DNA from: an uncultured Verrucomicrobiales bacterium
GTDB taxonomy: Bacteria > Verrucomicrobiota > Verrucomicrobiia > Verrucomicrobiales > Akkermansiaceae
DNA length: 11,127 nucleotides
Direction of reading: 5' to 3'
Assembly: GCA_937969125.1 (NCBI GenBank)
Contig: CALBVA010000249.1
Location: forward strand, 1 to 11,127
In this document: positions 6,608 to 11,127 of the stretch, piece by piece
Layout of the letters: every line of letters starts with the position of its first letter
Position numbering within the stretch: the first letter of the stretch is position 1
Position numbers and translations under genes: made by a program
Notes under the pieces: generated by a model
Databases searched by the model: none
What the model was told of the DNA's origin: nothing
The model's input: the letters and a program-made list of their open reading frames with translations, nothing else

Positions 6608-6636
6608 TTGACGCAAATGGGTGTTGGTGATATTTT
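6608..6636 (+). promoter_or_regulatory. Sigma70-like promoter of the PEP-CTERM gene
   Basis: TTGACG (6608-6613) and TATTTT (6631-6636) are separated by exactly 17 bp. Transcription would start around 6642-6645, at or just before the GTG start codon, implying a leaderless or nearly leaderless mRNA. The -35 matches five of six consensus bases and the -10 four of six. Confidence 0.5.
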
Positions 6637-6644
6637 TTTGAAAA

Positions 6645-7352
6645 GTGCATCATATAAGAAATAGTTTGTTGGTGCTGTTTTCTGGGGTGTGCTCTGTGAA
6701 AGCAGCCACAATGGGAGTCGGGAATTCCATCACGAGTTCGTTAATCATGCCTGGTGGTGGATCTAGTGATGAACCTAATGACACTACTTTTACCGCATCA
6801 AATGCGACGGTGGATGCCGAAGTAAGTGTATGGACGATTACCCCAGATGCCATAGATCCTAATGATTTTTTGGCTAGTACAACATCAGGGTTGGTGAAGG
6901 TTGAAGCAACGGGAGGTGGAAATCGGAACCCGGCAGGATCGAACTTCACTTCAAGCGTGGCTTTCTCTCTCGGTGTTTCTGAGGTTGCCAATTTTAGCTT
7001 TGATATGACTTATTTTTTGGATCAGAGTGGGAGTAATGCTGGTAGCCCTTCGCTGAGTTGGTCGCTAGTGAATACGACGACAGGGGGCGTCGTGTTTAAT
7101 AGCTCTGATACGGTAGCATCAGGTAGTAGTGTCAGTATTTCGACTCTGAGTGGAACACTTGTGGAATCTGGAGATTATGTGCTGGAAATTAAGGGGGAAC
7201 TAACGGGTCCAGTGAATGGGAGTAACAAAACTTCAGAGGCTCGCCTAGACTCAGTTTCCTTTGATGTTGATGTCACCGTCCCTGAGCCTAGTTCGTTAAC
7301 TTTGTGGGCTTTGGCATTGGGAATTTGCCTTGGGAGAAAGAGAGCAGCATGA
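6645..7352 (+). CDS. PEP-CTERM sorting-signal protein, secreted
   Basis: A 235-residue exported protein. It starts with GTG at 6645, the first possible start after an in-frame stop at 6639-6641. This gives a signal peptide with a basic n-region (HHIR) and a hydrophobic core, cleaved probably after VKA near residue 20. The body is rich in Ser, Thr, Gly, Asn and beta-type residues, with no recognised enzyme motif. The C-terminus is a textbook PEP-CTERM signal: VPEP at 212-215, a hydrophobic segment to about 229, then RKR at 231-233. Family knowledge says an exosortase cleaves this signal and the protein ends up at the surface or in extracellular polysaccharide. Its codons favour T or A in the third position, unlike the C-rich genes beside it, so it may be newly acquired or under different selection. 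Exact function unknown. Confidence 0.85.
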   Translation: MHHIRNSLLVLFSGVCSVKAATMGVGNSITSSLIMPGGGSSDEPNDTTFTASNATVDAEVSVWTITPDAIDPNDFLASTTSGLVKVEATGGGNRNPAGSNFTSSVAFSLGVSEVANFSFDMTYFLDQSGSNAGSPSLSWSLVNTTTGGVVFNSSDTVASGSSVSISTLSGTLVESGDYVLEIKGELTGPVNGSNKTSEARLDSVSFDVDVTVPEPSSLTLWALALGICLGRKRAA

Positions 7353-7370
7353 TCTGAACATCACAGATCG
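7350..7370 (+). other. Hairpin overlapping the PEP-CTERM stop codon
   Basis: GATCTG (7351-7356) pairs perfectly with CAGATC (7364-7369) around a 7-nt loop; the outer T-G pair is possible. It overlaps the TGA stop. No T-run follows, so at most it is a weak terminator or mRNA end stabiliser. Confidence 0.4.
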
Positions 7371-7746
7371 ACCTCAGGGTGTATAGAGGTTTCGGTGTGG
7401 TTCCCAAAGCATGGCCTACATGCGCACCATCGCCCTCGGAGCGGACTCTGAAAATCTCTCCTCAGGGCGAAGAACCCATCACCCCGATTTTCTTCGGCCC
7501 TGCCTTACTGCCTTTGCCACCCCTTCGGCGACTGACCAAGAAAAACGGCAATCATTGATCTCTAAAATCCTCACCCCGGACCAATACTAGCTCTTCCCCG
7601 GGATTCCCATTCCACATTCCCACGACTCGTCTCTCCTCCTTCCCCCACTCCGCCCTTCCATTTCCCGAGAAATCGCCCTATTCCCTGCCAGCCCGCAGCA
7701 GTAAACTTCGCGTTTTCGCGCCTTTGCGGTTTCTTATCAGCAAACC
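7353..7746. other. Non-coding stretch upstream of lepA
   Basis: No convincing gene lies in these 394 bp. A 59-codon frame (7411-7590, plus) exists but has no supporting features. The last 45 bases before lepA contain a short imperfect iteration of TTCGCG/TTTGCG-type units (about 7706-7733). No clear promoter or ribosome-binding site for lepA was found. Confidence 0.4.
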
Positions 7747-9549
7747 ATGTCCGCCGTCGAACTCACCCGAAACTTCTCCATCATCGCCCACATCGATCAT
7801 GGCAAGACGACTCTGTCCGACCGCCTCCTCGAGGAGACCTCCACCATCACCCAACGCGAGTCCCAAGATCAGCATCTCGATGCCATGGACCTAGAGCGGG
7901 AGAAGGGCATCACCATCAAGTCCCACCCCGTGACCATGATGTATCCGGCAAAGGATGGTAAGACCTACAAGCTTAACCTGCTGGATACACCTGGCCACGT
8001 GGACTTTTCCTATGAGGTCTCCCGCTCGCTGGCTGCCTGTGAAGGAGCCATTCTCATCATCGATGCGGCCCAAGGTGTGGAGGCCCAGACCATGGCGAAC
8101 GTGAACCTCGCGATGGAGCAGGATCTGGCCATCGTCCCAGTTCTTAATAAAATTGATCTCCCCGCTGCCGATGTCGATCGTTGCCGTCAGCAGCTGGAGG
8201 ACATTTTGGCCATCCCTGGCGAGCACGGTATCCCAGCTTCAGCGAAGATGGGTATCGGTATCGAGGACATCCTGGAAGCGGTCGTCAAGCTGGTCCCACC
8301 GCCTCCAACGAACGATGACAATCTCCTCCGCGCCTCGGTCTTCGACTCTCTCTATGATGCCTACCGGGGCGTCATCTCCTACGTCCGCGTGATGTCAGGC
8401 GAAGTGAGAAAGGGCGATAAGATCAAACTCTTCCACACCTCGAGTAACTACGAGATAAAGGAAGTGGGGCACTTCACCCCGAAAATGGTGAAGACCGACA
8501 AGCTCCAGACCGGAGATGTCGGCTACATCATCGCGAATATGAAGTCCTCCGCCGAAGTGAAAATCGGCGACACGATCACTCTGCGGGACAAACCATGCCC
8601 GGAGCCTCTTCCCGGCTTCAAGGAGATCCGTCCCATGGTCTTCTCCGGGATCTATCCGGTGGATACCTCAGACTACGAGGCCCTGAAGGTCGCGATGGGT
8701 AAGCTTCAGATTAATGACGCCGCTTTCTCCTTTTCCACCGAAAGCTCCACCGCCCTCGGCTTCGGATTCCGCTGTGGCTTCCTCGGGCTCCTGCACATGG
8801 AGATCATTCAAGAACGCCTCCGCCGTGAGTTCGATATGGATGTCATCTCCACCTATCCATCTGTGATCTATGAGGTCACCAAGACCGATGGCGAGGAACT
8901 CATTATTGATAATCCCACCTATCTTCCGGAAGCGCAGGCCATCGAGGAGATTCGCGAGCCTATGGTGCGCATCTTCATCATGGTGCCCGGTGACTACATC
9001 GGGGACGTCATGCAGCTCATCATGGAAAAGCGGGGTGAATTGGAAAACACCGAAACCATCGATGAATTCCGCGTCCTCCTCACCGGCGTCGTCCCGCTGG
9101 CGGACATCCTCGTTGATTTCAATGACCGCCTCAAATCCATGACTAAGGGCTACGGTTCCATGGACTACGAGCACGCCGGCTACCGCGCTGCGAAGATGGT
9201 GAAGATGGATATGCTCATCGCCGGTGAAGCGGTGGAAGCCTTCTCCACCATCGTGCATAGGGACAAGGCCCAGGCCCGTGGGCGTGAACTCGCAGCAAAG
9301 CTGAAGGAAGTTATTCCCACCCAGATGTTCGTCGTGGCCATCCAGGCGGCGATTGGCGGAAACATTATTGCCCGCGAATCGATCTCCGCGATGCGCAAGA
9401 ACGTCACCGCAAAATGTTACGGTGGTGACATTTCCCGGAAGCGTAAGCTCCTCGAAAAGCAGAAGAAGGGTAAGGCTAAGATGAAAGCCTTCGGCAAGGT
9501 GAACATCCCGCAAGATGCCTTTATCAAGGTGCTGAAGAGCGGGGACTAA
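7747..9549 (+). CDS. lepA: Elongation factor 4 (LepA), ribosomal GTPase
   Basis: A 600-residue, full-length LepA/EF4, a translational GTPase that binds the ribosome and can back-translocate or remodel stalled complexes. The GTPase motifs are intact: G1 AHIDHGKTT (14-22), G2 region EKGITIK, G3 DTPGHVDF (80-87), G4 NKID (134-137), G5 SAK (165-167). The EF-G-like domains follow. The LepA-specific C-terminal domain ends with the basic RKRKLLEKQKKGK stretch (564-576). It lacks the EF-G domain IV tip, as the family should. The ATG at 7747 gives the standard N-terminus. No Shine-Dalgarno sequence precedes it. It stands alone, convergent with the PEP-CTERM gene on the other strand. Codon use is the high-C third-position type of the core genes. 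Confidence 0.97.
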   Translation: MSAVELTRNFSIIAHIDHGKTTLSDRLLEETSTITQRESQDQHLDAMDLEREKGITIKSHPVTMMYPAKDGKTYKLNLLDTPGHVDFSYEVSRSLAACEGAILIIDAAQGVEAQTMANVNLAMEQDLAIVPVLNKIDLPAADVDRCRQQLEDILAIPGEHGIPASAKMGIGIEDILEAVVKLVPPPPTNDDNLLRASVFDSLYDAYRGVISYVRVMSGEVRKGDKIKLFHTSSNYEIKEVGHFTPKMVKTDKLQTGDVGYIIANMKSSAEVKIGDTITLRDKPCPEPLPGFKEIRPMVFSGIYPVDTSDYEALKVAMGKLQINDAAFSFSTESSTALGFGFRCGFLGLLHMEIIQERLRREFDMDVISTYPSVIYEVTKTDGEELIIDNPTYLPEAQAIEEIREPMVRIFIMVPGDYIGDVMQLIMEKRGELENTETIDEFRVLLTGVVPLADILVDFNDRLKSMTKGYGSMDYEHAGYRAAKMVKMDMLIAGEAVEAFSTIVHRDKAQARGRELAAKLKEVIPTQMFVVAIQAAIGGNIIARESISAMRKNVTAKCYGGDISRKRKLLEKQKKGKAKMKAFGKVNIPQDAFIKVLKSGD

Positions 9550-9552
9550 GCC

Positions 9553-9603
9553 AAAAAAATCCCATCTGCTCTCACAACAAACAAAAAGAGAGGCAGATGG
9601 GAT
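9553..9603 (-). terminator. Intrinsic terminator of the minus-strand PEP-CTERM gene
   Basis: An 11-bp perfect stem (9559-9569 with 9593-9603) continues after one bulged G with TCTC/GAGA (9570-9573 with 9588-9591), around a 14-nt A-rich loop. On the minus strand seven T residues follow the stem (plus-strand A-run 9553-9559, the innermost base also pairing). That orientation fits a terminator for the leftward PEP-CTERM gene. On the plus strand there is no T-run, so for lepA it is a weaker stop or an RNA end stabiliser. Confidence 0.85.
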
Positions 9604-9624
9604 CAAACGCTCAAAAACGTTAGA

Positions 9625-10191
9625 CTAGCTTCGACGACGGCGGATGAGGCCCAGCGCGCCAATCAGTCCCAGGAGTGCAGAGGAAGGCTCGGGAACCACA
9701 GTGTCGTCGACGGCGAAAGCCACTTCATCAAGGCCGATGGCATTGCCGCCATTATTGTTTAGGCCTACAAGACGCACTGCCACAACTCCGGTCTCAAGCG
9801 TTCCAAGACTGATCTTCTCAGCGAAATGGCTGCCGGCAACCTCATTGCCTTGCGCCAGAGTTCCAGTGACATCTGGAGTCGCAGAAAACCCTGATCCCGA
9901 ATCAAGGTAAACCTCATAGTCGTTCACACCACGGCCATCACAACAATTTGCCTGGGTATAGTTCCAGACCCAAAGCTCAGTCAGATCTACGCCCCCAGCT
10001 GCGGAGAAGCTGAAATCGACCGTAATGGCGGTGCCCCCGGCTCCATCGCGCACGACGGCATTGGCTGCGTTAAATCCCAAGGTATGACTCGTCGAGTTAA
10101 TCGTCGTTTCATCGATCGAGCTGACGGAGACGCTGAGGCCGTTGCCATTACTAATGTTCACGAATGCCGTCCCGATTTTTTTGCCAGACAT
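9625..10191 (-). CDS. PEP-CTERM protein lacking a signal peptide (probably 5'-truncated)
   Basis: A 188-residue protein ending in a clear PEP-CTERM signal: VPEP at 166-169, a hydrophobic segment, and RRRR at 184-187. The body contains LWVWNYTQ and a RGVNDYEVYLDSGSG segment, resembling the F5/8 type C-like beta-sandwich region of many PVC-group PEP-CTERM proteins; that likeness is from memory. The N-terminus (MSGKKIGTAFVNIS) has no hydrophobic export signal, which a PEP-CTERM protein needs to reach its exosortase. In-frame TAA lies two codons upstream of the ATG, so no longer start exists in this frame. The start codon falls inside a 19-bp direct repeat (10182-10200) whose other copy is at 11062-11080. 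The simplest reading is a gene that lost its 5' end in a rearrangement. It may be non-functional despite an open frame. Confidence 0.7.
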   Translation of the reverse strand: MSGKKIGTAFVNISNGNGLSVSVSSIDETTINSTSHTLGFNAANAVVRDGAGGTAITVDFSFSAAGGVDLTELWVWNYTQANCCDGRGVNDYEVYLDSGSGFSATPDVTGTLAQGNEVAGSHFAEKISLGTLETGVVAVRLVGLNNNGGNAIGLDEVAFAVDDTVVPEPSSALLGLIGALGLIRRRRS

Positions 10192-10200
10192 AATTTAAGC
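10182..10200. repeat. 19-bp direct repeat, left copy
   Basis: TGCCAGACATAATTTAAGC, identical to 11062-11080. Both copies are also preceded by TTTT plus one variable base. Read on the minus strand it contains the ATG of the truncated PEP-CTERM gene. See the right copy. Confidence 0.85.
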
Positions 10201-10286
10201 TTGATGGTTCTATAATCCTTTATCTGTAATGGTTTCATGGTGGAGGAGTGAGTGAAATTCAGGCGCAGGAAAAGTCGCATGGTTCG

Positions 10287-10409
10287 TTAGAGGGCGTATC
10301 GGGTGGTGGCGATGGAGCCGTAGTGCTGAGGTTGGGCACCGCGGTCAGATTCGAGGATGGCAATGACTGTTTCTGCTTTATGAACGTCGAGTCCGAGGTA
10401 AAGTGACAT
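10287..10409 (-). pseudogene. IS110-family transposase, N-terminal remnant
   Basis: Forty codons from ATG (10409) to a TAA stop. The first residues, MSLYLGLDVHKAETVIAI, are the characteristic start of IS110-family transposases, where the Asp of GLDVHK is the first acidic residue of the DEDD RuvC-like catalytic site. Intact family members are around 300-400 residues, so nearly all of the catalytic domain and the C-terminal Ser-containing Tnp domain are gone. No further homology is visible below 10287 in any frame. The same frame is open upstream to 10496, but that part has no transposase character. This is a dead fragment left by insertion and decay. Confidence 0.75.
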
Positions 10410-10500
10410 TGATGCGTCTGAGTTTGTTTTTATTACAATGGATGTTGGATCGGTTTCGCGATGAGCGAGATAGCCCACGATTTGAACCAGACGCATCGCT
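10410..10500 (-). ncRNA. Candidate decayed bridge-RNA region of the IS110 element
   Basis: A perfect 10-bp inverted repeat (10411-10420 with 10488-10497) encloses 67 nt immediately upstream of the transposase remnant. Inside it, on the minus strand, GGTT and TCGC pair with GCGA and AACC to form a stem with a large one-sided internal loop, followed by a weak TTGT/ACAA hairpin. IS110 elements carry a structured bridge RNA with looped guides in the non-coding end before the transposase. Position and shape fit, but the guide sequences cannot be tested here because the element ends are unknown. Confidence 0.25.
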
Positions 10501-10572
10501 TTTCAATCAATAAACAATCGACCTGAAACGCTCCGCCGGGCTCAACCGGCAGCCATAGGGTCTCGATAGAAA

Positions 10573-11055
10573 ATGAAATCACTTTTGATAGGAGCAATTT
10601 TATTGAATGCAATTGCATTTGGAACTTCAGCGAGTCCGTTAAAGAGCGCAAAGATGAGTATGCTGGTGGAGCTGCCTCGTCCGAATTCTAGTGAATTCAC
10701 CTTTAAAGAACCTGAAAAAAGAAAGGCGGAGATATTCACGAATTGGCCTACTAGGCCATTGGTCGATTGGAAGAAACCCAAGTTTGGCAAGGGCTTCTGC
10801 ATCCACATCACCGCAGATGATCGGCTGCAAATTAGCAACTATGATTGGCTCGACTTAGAAACGACAATTCTAGAAAATGTCTCTGTGGAAAGGCTCAAAA
10901 ATGCTGTGAATTCGATCACATGGCTGAATGAACCAGCGAGCATCGTAGTGACATCAGAACAAGAACTCTCCAAGTCAAAGATTTTCCCGTCAATTATGAA
11001 ACTGTTATTCAAGCCATCTGTTCGCTTGTTCTACGTCCCTAACATCGAACAATAA
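10573..11055 (+). CDS. Small secreted protein of unknown function
   Basis: A 160-residue protein with a clean N-terminal signal peptide (Lys2, hydrophobic core 4-16, probable cleavage after TSA at 18-20). The mature part is basic in its first half (EPEKRKAEIF, DWKKPKFGKG). The second half alternates short strand and helix segments: GFCIHITADDRLQI (a strand-like run), LKNAVNSITWL, SIVVTSEQ, and a final FYVPNI. The pattern is faintly like the periplasmic domain of ExbD/TolR proteins, but no diagnostic motif is visible and I do not assign it. It is AT-richer than the core genes, has no Shine-Dalgarno sequence, and lies entirely inside the segment bounded by the 19-bp repeats, so it is likely accessory cargo or a relic of a local duplication. 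Confidence 0.6.
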   Translation: MKSLLIGAILLNAIAFGTSASPLKSAKMSMLVELPRPNSSEFTFKEPEKRKAEIFTNWPTRPLVDWKKPKFGKGFCIHITADDRLQISNYDWLDLETTILENVSVERLKNAVNSITWLNEPASIVVTSEQELSKSKIFPSIMKLLFKPSVRLFYVPNIEQ

Positions 11056-11061
11056 ATTTTC

Positions 11062-11080
11062 TGCCAGACATAATTTAAGC
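11062..11080. repeat. 19-bp direct repeat, right copy
   Basis: Identical to 10182-10200 at a distance of 880 bp. On the minus strand it again gives ATG TCT GGC, but the frame closes after 10 codons. The sequence beyond each copy differs (TTGATGG at left, CCCAGGT at right), so the homology stops sharply at base 10200/11080. Confidence 0.85.
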
Positions 11081-11127
11081 CCCAGGTCAGGGAACGGATG
11101 GAACATGGGACCCTTTTGAAATATTTG

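Larger units (their letters stand above)
10192..10572. other. Rearranged region between PEP-CTERM fragment and secreted-protein gene
   Basis: These 381 bp hold the left direct repeat, a TATAAT at 10211-10216 without a matching -35 box, the IS110 transposase remnant, its possible RNA region, and a small hairpin GCCGG-6 nt-CCGGC at 10535-10550. No other gene is apparent. Confidence 0.5.

Noticed and set aside
7411..7590. 59-codon frame starting MAYMRTIALGADSEN
   Set aside because: No start signal, no recognised family, and coding character fades after the first 15 codons. It could be a gene remnant, but the sequence alone does not support calling it.
6308..7746. Integrated island with att site at tRNA-Leu
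   Set aside because: No second copy of the tRNA 3' end was found downstream within the window and no integrase is present, so only the composition shift is reported.
8668..9606. Long 312-codon open frame on the minus strand opposite lepA
   Set aside because: It is the antisense shadow of lepA, whose GTPase motifs and full length are certain. The translated product shows no recognisable domain and the frame owes its length to GC-rich codon bias.
10410..10496. N-terminal extension of the IS110 remnant frame (MRLVQIVGYLAHRE...)
   Set aside because: The frame is open, but IS110 transposases begin at the YLGLDVHK segment; the extension covers the inverted repeat and is better read as non-coding.
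1..11127. CRISPR array, restriction or other defence system, rRNA, riboswitch
   Set aside because: No regularly spaced repeats, no defence-type enzyme motifs, no rRNA and no known riboswitch pattern were recognised on either strand.

Overview
The window looks like chromosomal DNA from a member of the Verrucomicrobiota, or a close relative in the PVC group. Three things point there: two PEP-CTERM (exosortase-sorted) proteins, a membrane protein with an MJ0042-type zinc ribbon and HEAT-like repeats, and start codons with almost no Shine-Dalgarno sequences in front of them. Most genes are GC-rich with C or G in the third codon position. Three stretches stand out as more AT-rich: the PEP-CTERM gene at 6645-7352, its upstream region, and the accessory patch at 10200-11127. 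No species can be named from the sequence alone.

Layout. On the minus strand at the left edge lies a LuxE-like acyl-protein synthetase (531-1562), overlapped by four bases (ATGA) by a LuxC-like acyl-CoA reductase that runs off the window (534 to 1). Together they look like a two-protein fatty-acid reductase without luciferase genes in view. A 94-bp divergent region separates them from a plus-strand lipoprotein with a very basic coiled coil (1657-2154), which ends in a strong intrinsic terminator (2179-2213).

The central plus-strand run is tyrA (prephenate dehydrogenase), cmk (cytidylate kinase), plsC (lysophosphatidate acyltransferase) and a 538-residue zinc-ribbon/three-TM/HEAT-like protein. 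No terminator was seen between them, so they are probably an operon or two closely linked units serving tyrosine synthesis, nucleotide and phospholipid metabolism. A leader rich in hairpins follows, then tRNA-Leu(TAA).

Next come a PEP-CTERM protein of AT-rich composition with a recognisable promoter almost touching its start codon, a 394-bp non-coding stretch, and lepA (elongation factor 4). A hairpin after lepA is placed as a terminator for the convergent minus-strand gene, a PEP-CTERM protein that has kept its sorting signal but has no signal peptide.

The right end is an accessory patch. It holds a 40-codon remnant of an IS110-family transposase, an adjacent structured segment that could be a decayed bridge-RNA region, and a small secreted protein of unknown function. 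All of this lies between two exact 19-bp direct repeats 880 bp apart; the left copy contains the start codon of the signal-less PEP-CTERM gene. The best leads are this repeat-flanked patch with its possible IS110 RNA remnant, the LuxC/LuxE pair, and the zinc-ribbon/HEAT membrane protein.
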